Assembly (NCBI GenBank): GCA_965365345.1
Contig: CBDUBH010000038.1
Location: 1-33,126 of the forward strand
Origin: CBDUBH01 sp965365345
Lineage (GTDB): Bacteria > Bacteroidota > Ignavibacteria > Ignavibacteriales > SURF-24
Length of the DNA stretch: 33,126 nucleotides
Direction: 5' to 3'
Below are positions 1 to 7,459 of the stretch, one piece after another. Within the stretch, counting starts at the first letter, position 1, and every line of letters starts with the position of its first letter. The notes beneath the pieces are model-generated. The model did not search any database. It was not told where the DNA came from and saw only the letters and a program-made list of their open reading frames with translations. The translations under genes were made by a program, and so were the position numbers.

Positions 1-657
1 TTAAAGGGAATTGTTGTCGCAGGACTTTTAGCTGCTTTAATGTCATCACTTAGCGGAATGTTTAATTCTACTTCAACGCTTTTAACTATAGATATTTTTA
101 AAAGATGGCGACCAAATGCCGATGAAAAAACTACTGTAAATTTCGGAAGAATTACAACCGGAGTAATGGTAATTTTAGGTTTAGTTTGGATTCCTTTTAT
201 AAGTCTTTTAAGTGATGAAAGAATGTATGTTTATTTACAAAGTGTTCAGGCGTATGTTTCACCGCCCATCGCTGCAGCATTTTTGTTTGGTATTTTTTGG
301 AACAGAGTTAACGGAAAAGGTGCAATTTCTTCTTTAATTACTGGACTGATTTTAGGAATTATCAGATTTATTTTAGAAATTCAAAATAAAATTAATCCTT
401 TGCAAAATGAATTTTTGAAATATTTTGCCGAAATAAATTTTCTGCACTTTGCGGTTTTACTTTTTATAATTTGCTCGCTTGTTTTAATTGGAGTAAGTCT
501 TGCAACTGAAAAACCGGATAGAAGTAAATTGAAAAATATGACATTCTCTGAAGTTGAACCTGATATGTTTGCAAAAACTAAATATTTCAATTTGAATTTG
601 ACAATGTCAATTTTACTCGTAATTATTTTAATTATTTTATGGTATGTTTTCAGATAG
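1..657 (+). CDS. Sodium:solute symporter (SSS family), C-terminal part
   Basis: This is the C-terminal end of an inner-membrane Na+-coupled symporter of the SSS family. The reading frame is open from base 1 (LKGIVVAGLLAALMSSLSG), so the start lies outside the window and the ATG at 40 is internal. The segment with SSLSGMFNSTSTLLTIDIFK matches the conserved SSS helix that helps form the Na2 sodium site, where adjacent Ser/Thr residues coordinate sodium. Four or five further hydrophobic helices follow, ending in a hydrophobic tail (ILLVIILIILWYVF). The substrate cannot be told from this part; sugar, inositol and sialic-acid carriers share the pattern. A terminator-like hairpin follows at 749. 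Confidence 0.9.
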   Translation, partial: LKGIVVAGLLAALMSSLSGMFNSTSTLLTIDIFKRWRPNADEKTTVNFGRITTGVMVILGLVWIPFISLLSDERMYVYLQSVQAYVSPPIAAAFLFGIFWNRVNGKGAISSLITGLILGIIRFILEIQNKINPLQNEFLKYFAEINFLHFAVLLFIICSLVLIGVSLATEKPDRSKLKNMTFSEVEPDMFAKTKYFNLNLTMSILLVIILIILWYVFR

Positions 658-694
658 TTGAAAAGTTAAATTAAAAGTAAACCCTCACCTTTTA

Positions 695-720
695 TCCTCT
701 CCCTTATTCAAGGGAGAGGA
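695..720. repeat. REP-like hairpin (TCCTCTCCCTT / AAGGGAGAGGA)
   Basis: A perfect 11-bp inverted repeat with a 4-base loop (ATTC), preceded by CCCTCACC. The pyrimidine-rich arm followed by its purine-rich complement resembles a repeat I recall from intergenic regions of many unrelated bacteria. No T-run follows directly, so it is a poor terminator by itself. Confidence 0.55.
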
Positions 721-748
721 AATTAAATTCAAAAACCAATTCTGAATT

Positions 749-790
749 AAAAACTGTCATTACAGTTTGTCCGGAATCAGACAGTTTTTT
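749..790 (+). terminator. Probable rho-independent terminator after the symporter
   Basis: The arms AAAAACTGTC (749-758) and GACAGTTTTT (780-789) pair over 10 bp around a 21-base loop, and the right arm runs into six T residues. It lies about 90 bp past the symporter stop. The long loop weakens the call. Confidence 0.45.
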
Positions 791-842
791 ATGAAAGCCA
801 GAATCAAACATTCTTTTTTTTAATTTTATAAAAAATATTTTG

Positions 843-868
843 TAGAGACGTAGCATGCTACGTCTCTA
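843..868. repeat. 26-bp perfect palindrome, copy 1 of an intergenic repeat
   Basis: Bases 843-868 form a perfect palindrome with no loop, centred on GCATGC. The 18-bp core GACGTAGCATGCTACGTC is repeated exactly at 5614-5631. Both copies are intergenic and preceded by TTTGTAG. It has no ORF and looks like a dispersed palindromic element of the REP type. It sits downstream of both the symporter (+) and the peptidase (-), whose 3' ends converge here. Confidence 0.7.
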
Positions 869-902
869 AGATTTTCAAAACAAAAATCCAAATAATCCAA
901 TA

Positions 903-1742
903 TTACTTTTTTGCAAGTTCATCATCAATTTTTACTTCTAAAAGTAAAAGCGGATCAATTCTTTTATCATGCCATTGAACTCCCCAGTGTAAATGCGGAC
1001 CGGTAGATCTTCCGGTATTTCCGATCTCACCGATTTTTTGTCCTTTTTCAACAAATTCACCATCTTTAACAAAATTTTTATTCATATGAATATAAATTGA
1101 TGAAAGTCCCTGACCGTGATCAAGCAGAACAAAATTTCCGTTGTAATAAAAATTATCACCGGCCAATTTTACAATTCCTGATGCAGCCGCGTAAATCGGA
1201 GTTCCAATTGGAGCGGCGTAATCAATTCCGTTGTGCGGCGCTTTAGGAACATCATTTAAAATTCTTTGGCTGCCAAAAACACTTGTCAATCTAGCTTTTT
1301 TTACCGGTTTGGAAAATCCTGTTGAAAAATATGCCGAATCGATTTCGCCAACAGAAGCTCGCGCAGATTTCATAATTTTACTTTCGCGCTCAATTCTTTC
1401 AGTAACTTCTTTTGGCGGAGTTACATATTTTTGAGCCATTTGTTTAATATGCTGAACTTTATAATCGCGTTTTGCAATATCAAAAAATATTGTTTCGCTT
1501 TTTCCGTTATTAAAATTTACTGCAAGTTCAAATTTTCCTGAATCATCACGGTCAAATCCAAAAACAAAAACTCCATTTTCATCAATTTGAATTTGCTTTG
1601 TGTTAAAAATTACACTTACTGCAGAATCTGCTTTGCCTATCAGAATTGCGCTCGGCTTTGCTTCTCCAAAAATTTTTATATCCTGTGCAAATAAATTCAA
1701 CGCAAACGGAAAAATGAAAATCATCATTAAAAAATATTTCAT
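903..1742 (-). CDS. Secreted M23-family metallopeptidase
   Basis: A probable periplasmic zinc endopeptidase of the M23/LytM family, which cuts peptidoglycan cross-links or activates amidases. Residues 1-20 are a signal peptide ending LFAQ. Residues 25-90 look like a beta-rich domain. The M23 domain occupies about 150-265, with the zinc ligands visible as HNGID (H170, D174) and HLHWG (H250, H252) plus H219 in YIHM. All expected catalytic residues are present, so it should be an active enzyme and not a degenerate EnvC/NlpD-type activator. It is monocistronic, with TTGAGG 6 bases before the ATG. Confidence 0.9.
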   Translation of the reverse strand: MKYFLMMIFIFPFALNLFAQDIKIFGEAKPSAILIGKADSAVSVIFNTKQIQIDENGVFVFGFDRDDSGKFELAVNFNNGKSETIFFDIAKRDYKVQHIKQMAQKYVTPPKEVTERIERESKIMKSARASVGEIDSAYFSTGFSKPVKKARLTSVFGSQRILNDVPKAPHNGIDYAAPIGTPIYAAASGIVKLAGDNFYYNGNFVLLDHGQGLSSIYIHMNKNFVKDGEFVEKGQKIGEIGNTGRSTGPHLHWGVQWHDKRIDPLLLLEVKIDDELAKK

Positions 1743-1903
1743 AATGTTACCTCAACTATTTAAAACTAAGATTACCGGAAATTGTTCCACAAAAAGCATT
1801 TTTTTCAACATCCTTTCTTTTTCAATTATCGTTATTCAATAAAAAATCTTTAGGTAATATTTGCAGGTAAGATTTTCAAAAATCTTTTATTAAAATAATT
1901 TTG

Positions 1904-1933
1904 AAATTTGAAATCTTGAAATAGGTCAAATTT
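1904..1933. promoter_or_regulatory. Inverted repeat AAATTTGA-N14-TCAAATTT, possible operator
   Basis: Perfect 8-bp arms at 1904-1911 and 1926-1933 lie about 85 bp upstream of the small membrane protein/HTH gene pair. Symmetric half-sites in front of an operon encoding its own DNA-binding protein could be an autoregulatory site. The region is very AT-rich, so chance is a real alternative. The rest of 1743-2017 holds nothing else I can call. Confidence 0.2.
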
Positions 1934-2017
1934 GCGCGTAAATCAGAATATATTTTGCATAAAAATAAATGGCACTAAAATTGAAACTAATATTTTAGAA
2001 AAATTGAAAGGAAGAAA

Positions 2018-2311
2018 ATGCTAAGAATAGTTTTGCATAATAGAATAGTTTTTTATTCGTGGATAACTATTAATACATTCCTTTTTATTGCATCGGGTTA
2101 TTTTTTGAAATTGGCTAATGTTCTTAGTCTAAAAGGCATTAATGAATTTGCAATGATGCACAAAAAGATTTTTCTTTTTAATACTTATGATTTAAAAAAT
2201 TACGATCTGACTGAGTACATAGTAAGTTATTTGATCGCAGTTATGATCTTTTATGTTTCCAGAAAATTCAGAATGTCAAATCAAAATTATAAAGTTGTTC
2301 AAACATTTTAA
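2018..2311 (+). CDS. Small two-helix membrane protein, hypothetical
   Basis: A 97-residue protein of unknown function. It has two hydrophobic segments, about residues 12-33 and 66-82, with a basic, tyrosine-rich linker and a polar C-terminus, which suggests a small inner-membrane hairpin protein. A clear ribosome-binding site (AAAGGAAG) precedes the ATG. It lies 14 bp upstream of an excisionase-like HTH gene on the same strand, so the two are probably cotranscribed. I do not recognise a family. Confidence 0.6.
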   Translation: MLRIVLHNRIVFYSWITINTFLFIASGYFLKLANVLSLKGINEFAMMHKKIFLFNTYDLKNYDLTEYIVSYLIAVMIFYVSRKFRMSNQNYKVVQTF

Positions 2312-2325
2312 TCGGTGAGGTTTTT

Positions 2326-2583
2326 ATGTTCATCAAAAAATCAGAAAAATATTTTAGTGTTGAAGAAGCTGCAGAATTCCTAAGCAAAAGCGTGGGACAA
2401 ATAAATTTGTACATTTGGCTGCATATAATCCCGAATGTTGAGCTTGTCGGCAAAAATTATATTATCCCGAGAGAGGAAGTTTATAAATTGGAAGATAAAA
2501 GCAAATCAAATGCAAGTTCACCGGCAAAAGCAAAAGTTTATAATGATGAAGAAGTTTTTGAAGGCGAAACTTTCAGTTATTGA
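2326..2583 (+). CDS. Excisionase-family (MerR-like) helix-turn-helix protein
   Basis: An 85-residue DNA-binding protein. Residues 7-55 fit the excisionase/HTH_17 fold: YFSVEEAAEFLSKSVGQIN is the HTH, followed by the wing strand VGKNYIIPREEVYKLED. Such proteins act as small transcription regulators or recombination directionality factors; with no integrase or phage gene nearby, a regulatory role is likelier. The C-terminal 30 residues are Ser/Lys/Glu-rich and probably disordered. GGTGAGG precedes the start. It follows the small membrane protein by 14 bp. Confidence 0.75.
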   Translation: MFIKKSEKYFSVEEAAEFLSKSVGQINLYIWLHIIPNVELVGKNYIIPREEVYKLEDKSKSNASSPAKAKVYNDEEVFEGETFSY

Positions 2584-2616
2584 TTTTCAAAAAATTTAAT
2601 AAATAAGTTTGATCGA

Positions 2617-2680
2617 AAAAGTATGATTAACAATGTTCAAAATCTTATTTCAAAAATTGAGCATTGTTAATTGTACTTTT
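2617..2680 (+). terminator. Long 24-bp hairpin between convergent genes
   Basis: Bases 2617-2640 and 2657-2680 are complementary over 24 bp around a 16-base loop. The only three departures from Watson-Crick pairing are G-U wobbles when read as plus-strand RNA; on the minus strand they would be A-C mismatches. The right arm ends ACTTTT. The position after the HTH gene and facing the CDF gene suits a transcript end or a stable 3' structure. Confidence 0.5.
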
Positions 2681-2721
2681 GAAAATTTTGATCCTATTTT
2701 TTCGAAGTTATTTTTTTGAAA

Positions 2722-3717
2722 TTATTTTTTCGAATTCATACTTTGCGAAAAGATCTTTTTTGTAATTGAATCCGGAATTTCATCTACAATTACAAATTGA
2801 ATATCGTAAAATTTCCAATCAATTTGATTCAGCAGATCTTGAGCATCTCTAATTTTTTTCGGAAGATTTTTATCAAAAGTTCTGGGAATAAAAAATACCT
2901 CACCGAAAAATACATGTCCGTTTTCACGCAATCTTATTTCAGATTTTTCGATCCAATCCAAATTGTTAAGTATTTCCTTTGCTTTGAAAATTGAGGATTC
3001 TGTTTCAGAACGGTCTACTGTTTTAGGAATTCTATCCATAAGATCCATAATTGCGGTTTTCATGTTTGAAAATCCGTCATGAAAAACATCAATTGAAATT
3101 ATGATCGCTGCAATTGCATCTGCCCACCAAAATCCAAATCCTATTCCTAAAATTCCGATTATTGCAGCGCCTGCGGTAAGCCAATCCGCTTTGTTCATAT
3201 CAGCATCAGTATGAAGAACTTTATCGTGAAGTTTCTTTGCAAGCGGAATTTTCATGCGTCCTAAAATCACCGGCGGAATTGCACCGTAGATTAAGACTGA
3301 AATCATAGCCCAGCCTTGCCAAATATTTTCACCGAAAATTTTTATTGTGCCGATTGTGGGATGTTCCTGTTTCACCAAAACAACTACGCCATCGTAAAAT
3401 AAGAACAAACCCATAGCAAAAAGCGCGACCGAACCGGTTAATGATGCAATTGTTGTAACTCTGTGATATCCGTATTGATGTTCATTATCGGCATGTTTTG
3501 AAATGACCTTGGATGAAATTAAAAATACGATCGGCGGAATTAATGCAAGGATATCTTCAATCCACGCTGATTTCATTGCTTGCGATGAGCCCATAACCAA
3601 ATACATTAAAATTATTACGGATAAGAAATAAAATATCGTAAAAGTTTCCAGCAATTTTGCGCGGTCGTAAATTTTCTTTTTATCTTTAGGGAATTCGAAC
3701 TTATCGAAAATATTCAT
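2722..3717 (-). CDS. Cation diffusion facilitator (CDF) family transporter
   Basis: An inner-membrane divalent-cation/proton antiporter of the CDF family. About six hydrophobic helices span residues 25-225, and a soluble C-terminal domain (about 230-331) resembles the CDF cytoplasmic dimerisation domain. Family marks are SSQAMKSAWIEDILALIPP (about 44-62), the His-rich cytosolic loop HADNEHQYGYHR (75-86) and HTDADMNKADW (169-179). The usual H/D-x3-D pair in helix 2 is replaced by an E54-D55 dyad, and helix 5 carries several Asp plus one His, so the metal site is not the textbook ZitB/YiiP form and the metal cannot be predicted. It lies 11 bp downstream of a solute-binding lipoprotein on the same strand. 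Confidence 0.85.
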   Translation of the reverse strand: MNIFDKFEFPKDKKKIYDRAKLLETFTIFYFLSVIILMYLVMGSSQAMKSAWIEDILALIPPIVFLISSKVISKHADNEHQYGYHRVTTIASLTGSVALFAMGLFLFYDGVVVLVKQEHPTIGTIKIFGENIWQGWAMISVLIYGAIPPVILGRMKIPLAKKLHDKVLHTDADMNKADWLTAGAAIIGILGIGFGFWWADAIAAIIISIDVFHDGFSNMKTAIMDLMDRIPKTVDRSETESSIFKAKEILNNLDWIEKSEIRLRENGHVFFGEVFFIPRTFDKNLPKKIRDAQDLLNQIDWKFYDIQFVIVDEIPDSITKKIFSQSMNSKK

Positions 3718-3728
3718 TCTTATTTTTT

Positions 3729-4448
3729 CTAATTTTTTTTATCGTTATAAATTTGTTCAATAATTTCATCTTTTTTTGATTCTAAAAAATTTTCAAATTC
3801 GGTAAGCCATTTGTTTTCGCCTTGAGGAACTGCAAAAACATGTTGAAAAGTTGCTAATTTTTTATTCCCTAATTTGTAACCGGCTTTTATTAATTCCCAA
3901 TCATATCCGGCAACAATTCCGTTGTGTTCATTAAATTCGTTTACTTTTTTTACCTTTGCTTTTTCTTTTTGCAAAATAAAAAACGCGGGACCGGTTTGTT
4001 TTGCGGCAACGGTCAAATTTTCAAGATCATTTTTAATTTCAAAATTTTCCGGGAAACCCGCGTAAACATTAGCGAAAAAGAATGTTTTTGTAAATCCTGC
4101 TTCTTTGGCGTAGGGAGATTTTTTATCCAACCCGCCGGCAACAATTTCAATTTGATTTTCTTTTAACATTTGCATTAAATTGTGTTCGTTCCCTTTTTTC
4201 CACACAATTTTTACATTAAGAGATTTTGCAAAATTTATTAAAATTCCGGCTTCAATTCCTGTTGGATTTCCGTTATTAAATTCGATCCATGGCGGATTAT
4301 CAATTACACCAACCCGGAATTGCTTGTGAATCAAAACATTTTGATAGGTTTTATTCGGATCTTTTGGAATATCACATCCGGAAATAATTGTAATAATAAT
4401 CAAAATAGTGAACAATCTTAAAAATGATTTTTCCAAATTGAAATCCAT
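3729..4448 (-). CDS. Family 3 solute-binding lipoprotein without ABC partners
   Basis: An exported periplasmic binding protein of the SBP_bac_3 type, normally the receptor of amino-acid ABC importers. Residues 1-25 are a lipoprotein signal with lipobox ISGC (C25). The domain starts with RVGVIDNPPWIEFNNGNP and has the typical GIEAGILINFAKSLN and later AGYDWELIKAGY segments; 239 residues is normal. No permease or ATPase gene lies nearby. Instead it is 11 bp upstream of the CDF transporter, so a ligand- or metal-capturing role for that exporter, or a sensory role, is possible. The ligand is unknown. Confidence 0.8.
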   Translation of the reverse strand: MDFNLEKSFLRLFTILIIITIISGCDIPKDPNKTYQNVLIHKQFRVGVIDNPPWIEFNNGNPTGIEAGILINFAKSLNVKIVWKKGNEHNLMQMLKENQIEIVAGGLDKKSPYAKEAGFTKTFFFANVYAGFPENFEIKNDLENLTVAAKQTGPAFFILQKEKAKVKKVNEFNEHNGIVAGYDWELIKAGYKLGNKKLATFQHVFAVPQGENKWLTEFENFLESKKDEIIEQIYNDKKN

Positions 4449-4575
4449 TGAATTTACAATTCTCTTAAAGAATTTCTAAAGTTTATTACGGATGTTTTAC
4501 TTAATAAAAATCGAAATCGGGTATTAAAAATCATGAAATAATTTCAGGAGAAAAGTTCATTAAAAATGAATTTAT

Positions 4576-5499
4576 CTATTCACCATTTTCAATTGCTTTA
4601 AATTCTTCTTCCTGTAATTCCATATTGATTGATGCACCGGCTTTTGTGCCTTCGGCTGCTGCAACAATAACAAAATTCATATCCAAAGTTGCATCACCTG
4701 CGGCAAAAATTCCTTTTACATTTGTACTTTGATTTTTATCCGTTATAATCAAACCTTTTTTGTTTACATTACACCCGAAATCTTGCGCAAAATGTGCTTT
4801 AACTTTTTGTCCGGTGCTAAAAAATATTGTATCACATTCAACAAAATTTCCGTTTGCAAAATTTATTCTTTCCAATTTACCATCCTTGCCTTCAACATTT
4901 CTAATTTTATCTGAATAAATTTTGATGTTATGTTTTTCCAGTTTTTCAATTTGATCTTTTTTTAATCTTGGATTTCCATCGGTGCAAAGGATAACATTAC
5001 CTGACCAGGTTTTCATTGAACGTGAAAGTGCAAACGCGGCTTTTCCTCTCGCGTAAACAGCAATAATTTTATCGCGCTCTTCGTAGCCATCGCAATACGG
5101 ACAGTGATGAATTGTTTTTCCGTACATTTCCTGAAAGCCCGGAATATCAGGCACTCTATCAACTTTTCCTGTTGCAAGCAGAATTTTTTTTGCGAAAAAA
5201 CTTCGACCGTTTTCGGTAATTATTTCAAATTTGAATTCATATTTTTTTATGGATTTTACAATTGCGTGTTCTTTTTTGATGCCATATTTTTCCAAATCTT
5301 TTAAGCCTAATTGTAAAAATTCCAAAGGATTGATTCCATCGCGGCTTAAATAGCCATGCATTTGCTGGGCAAATCTGTTTCGTGGTTTTCCTTCATCACA
5401 AATCAAAACTTTTCTGCGACATCTTCCCAAAACCAAAGCTGCGCTTAATCCTGCTGATCCGCCGCCTATAATTATTACATCAAAAATATTTTCATCCAT
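4576..5499 (-). CDS. Thioredoxin reductase-like FAD oxidoreductase
   Basis: A cytoplasmic flavoprotein of the low-molecular-weight thioredoxin reductase family. The FAD-binding GGGSAG (12-17) is near the N-terminus, the redox pair is CPYC (133-136) in HHCPYCDGYEERD, and the second FAD motif FAAGDA is at about 265-270. The nucleotide domain is unusual: where TrxB has GGGDSA it has YARGKAAF, and the arginine-rich NADPH motif is not evident. CPYC-DGYE members include enzymes that do not use thioredoxin or NADPH in the standard way, so trxB should not be assigned. A separate promoter is likely (see 5529-5557). The next gene on the strand starts 127 bp on. Confidence 0.85.
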   Translation of the reverse strand: MDENIFDVIIIGGGSAGLSAALVLGRCRRKVLICDEGKPRNRFAQQMHGYLSRDGINPLEFLQLGLKDLEKYGIKKEHAIVKSIKKYEFKFEIITENGRSFFAKKILLATGKVDRVPDIPGFQEMYGKTIHHCPYCDGYEERDKIIAVYARGKAAFALSRSMKTWSGNVILCTDGNPRLKKDQIEKLEKHNIKIYSDKIRNVEGKDGKLERINFANGNFVECDTIFFSTGQKVKAHFAQDFGCNVNKKGLIITDKNQSTNVKGIFAAGDATLDMNFVIVAAAEGTKAGASINMELQEEEFKAIENGE

Positions 5500-5528
5500 A
5501 ATTAAATCGAATAATTGTTATAAATTTA

Positions 5529-5557
5529 TTTGTAATGAATAAAATCAATATTGTCAA
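5529..5557 (-). promoter_or_regulatory. Possible promoter for the TrxR-like gene
   Basis: On the minus strand, TTGACA (5552-5557) is followed after 17 bases by TACAAA (5529-5534), about 30 bp before the ATG. The -35 is a perfect classical sigma-70 box but the -10 is poor, and other promoters in this window follow the Bacteroidetes pattern. Confidence 0.25.
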
Positions 5558-5607
5558 TAAAGAATTATTTAAAAGATTAAAAGATTAGAAAGATTAGAGG
5601 AATAATT

Positions 5608-5637
5608 TGTAGGGACGTAGCATGCTACGTCTTTACA
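5608..5637. repeat. Palindromic intergenic repeat, copy 2
   Basis: The core GACGTAGCATGCTACGTC is identical to copy 1 at 846-863. The palindrome extends to 30 bp with two G-T positions (G-U wobble if transcribed on the plus strand). It lies between the divergently transcribed TrxR-like gene and the nucleotidyltransferase cluster. The remaining 5500-5781 interval is AT-rich and holds no ORF. Confidence 0.65.
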
Positions 5638-5781
5638 AAAAACAATTCTAAATTCTTATTTCAACTCTATCGAAAAAATCTTTTTATATTCTTAAATTTA
5701 CTCATCCTAAAATTCTTAAAAGCTGTTTTTATTCTATATTTAAATTATATTTATTTTACTAACAGAAAAAGAGTTGAATAA

Positions 5782-6498
5782 ATGGAATTGGCAATTATTG
5801 CAGCGGGAACCGGAAGCCGTTTGAAGGAAGAGGGAATTAACATAAGCAAACCTCTTGTGAAAATTCAAAATATTCCTTTGATAAAAAGATTGATTTCAAG
5901 CGCTGTAAAAAACGGAGTTATAAAAGTTAACTGTATTATAAATGAAGAATCGCCGGATCTAAAAGAATTTCTTTTATCAAATGATTTCGGGTGCGAAATC
6001 GAACTAATAATAAAATCAACTCCGAGTTCACTCCACAGTTTTATGGAGCTCGCTCCAATGATAAAAGATAATCATTTTTGTTTGGCAACAGCGGATTCTG
6101 TTTTTATTGAAGATGAATTTAATAAATTTTTCAGTTATTCGGTCAAACAGGATGAGTTTGACGGAGTTCTTGCCGTAACTTCTTTTGTTGATGATGAAAA
6201 ACCTTTATTTGTTGAAGTCGATGAAAATCTGCAGATCAAAAAGTTCAGCGATGTTAAGTGCGAAGGAAGTTTTGTTACCGGTGGATTGTATTTTTTCTCA
6301 TCAAAAATATTTGATGAAATCGGAAATGCAGTTTCAAATAATATGAATCATTTGCGTAATTATTTCCGTTTGCTGCTTTCAAGCGGATATAAATTAAAAG
6401 CATTTGAATTTTCAAAAATTGTTGATGTTGATCATTTAAGCGACATCAAAACAGCCGAAGATTTTTTAGCCGGTCATCAAAATAAAATTTCAATTTAA
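5782..6498 (+). CDS. Nucleotidyltransferase (sugar/inositol-phosphate NTP transferase type)
   Basis: A cytoplasmic enzyme that should transfer a nucleotide from NTP to a phosphorylated sugar, polyol or similar alcohol. The N-terminus MELAIIAAGTGSRLKEEG carries the nucleotide-binding loop of the NTP_transferase fold; SKPLVKI gives the conserved lysine. TADSVF (about 100-105) supplies a metal-binding Asp, and KIVDVDH (about 213-219) a probable second. Length (238) fits stand-alone inositol-1-phosphate or MobA-like transferases. It begins a five-gene same-strand cluster containing a CDP-alcohol phosphotransferase, so CTP as donor and a CDP-activated alcohol as product is a sensible inference. 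The exact substrate is unknown. Confidence 0.82.
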   Translation: MELAIIAAGTGSRLKEEGINISKPLVKIQNIPLIKRLISSAVKNGVIKVNCIINEESPDLKEFLLSNDFGCEIELIIKSTPSSLHSFMELAPMIKDNHFCLATADSVFIEDEFNKFFSYSVKQDEFDGVLAVTSFVDDEKPLFVEVDENLQIKKFSDVKCEGSFVTGGLYFFSSKIFDEIGNAVSNNMNHLRNYFRLLLSSGYKLKAFEFSKIVDVDHLSDIKTAEDFLAGHQNKISI

Positions 6499-6560
6499 TA
6501 TTGAAGATGCGCGGTTTTTTTTGAATATTAATAAGTCAATCTTAAATTCTTGAGGATTTA

Positions 6561-7418
6561 ATGAAATTAAAATTTGCCGGAATTACTCGCAGTAAAATTT
6601 ATTCGCCAACGCACGAAGTAAATGATCATTTAATAATTTCCAAAACTGCCGATCATTTAAGAAATTTCGGAGCTGATGTTGAAATTTACAGCGAGGATGA
6701 TCTCGGGAAAATCAGCATTGAACAGAACGTGATTTTTTCTATGGTTAGAGGCGCTGCCGGCATTTCGGAATTAATGAAATATTCTAAAGATAAACTTATA
6801 ATTAATTCACCGCAAAGCGTTGTAAATTGCTATCGTTACAATCTTCTTGAATTGTTTCAAAAATATAATCTGGCTTACCCGAAGAGCGTTTTAATTGAAA
6901 CTGCCATTGGTGTTAACGGACATCTTGCAAATTTTGAAAGTGAAAAACTTTGGGTTAAACGAAGCGATATTCATTCGATTGAAAGAAAAGATGTTTTTGC
7001 CGTGAGTAAAAATGAAAATGAAATTACTGCGGCTTTTAAAGAATTTACCGATCGTAAAATCCCAAATCTTATGCTGCAAGAACATATCGAAGGCGATACG
7101 ATCAAATTTTATGCAGTTCGCGGAAGTAATTTATTTCATTGGTATTACAGCGAAAAATTGTATGATACGAAATTCGATACCGAAAAATTAAAACGCGAAG
7201 CAAAACGTGCTGCTTCTGCGTTGGGACTTTATGTTTACGGCGGCGATGCCGTAATTACAAAGCAGGGCGAAATAATTTTTATTGACTTGAATGATTGGCC
7301 GAGTTTTGCGCCGATAAGAGATGAAGCAAGTTTGCAAATTGCGAAAGTGATTTACAAAAAAGGAAAAGAATTTTCGGGCAAAAGAAAAGTCTTTGGAAAA
7401 TGCTGCACGGCAAAATAA
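6561..7418 (+). CDS. ATP-grasp domain enzyme
   Basis: A 285-residue ATP-grasp protein, which activates a carboxylate (ligase) or phosphorylates an alcohol. The ATP-grasp core covers about 95-270: a lysine-containing strand (SEKLWVKRSDIHS), the adenine-hinge segment LMLQEHIEGDTIKFYAV, and the metal-binding end GGDAVITK...IFIDLNDWPSFAP. The D-x-N-x-x-P ending resembles the inositol trisphosphate 5/6-kinase branch (DxNxFP) as well as some uncharacterised ligases, so a kinase acting on an inositol-like substrate is possible. GAGG lies 5 bases before the ATG. It is 62 bp after the nucleotidyltransferase and 41 bp before the CDP-alcohol transferase. Confidence 0.8.
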   Translation: MKLKFAGITRSKIYSPTHEVNDHLIISKTADHLRNFGADVEIYSEDDLGKISIEQNVIFSMVRGAAGISELMKYSKDKLIINSPQSVVNCYRYNLLELFQKYNLAYPKSVLIETAIGVNGHLANFESEKLWVKRSDIHSIERKDVFAVSKNENEITAAFKEFTDRKIPNLMLQEHIEGDTIKFYAVRGSNLFHWYYSEKLYDTKFDTEKLKREAKRAASALGLYVYGGDAVITKQGEIIFIDLNDWPSFAPIRDEASLQIAKVIYKKGKEFSGKRKVFGKCCTAK

Positions 7419-7459
7419 AAATTTTTCTTATATGAATTAATAATAATTTCGGAAATTAT

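Noticed and set aside
1869..1886. AAGATTTT/AAAATCTT hairpin upstream of the M23 gene
   Set aside because: It has a 2-base loop in very AT-rich DNA and no gene ends nearby on either strand for it to terminate.
843..5637. The block between the two palindromes as a composite mobile element
   Set aside because: It contains no transposase or integrase, and I see no target-site duplication; the palindromes look like dispersed repeats.
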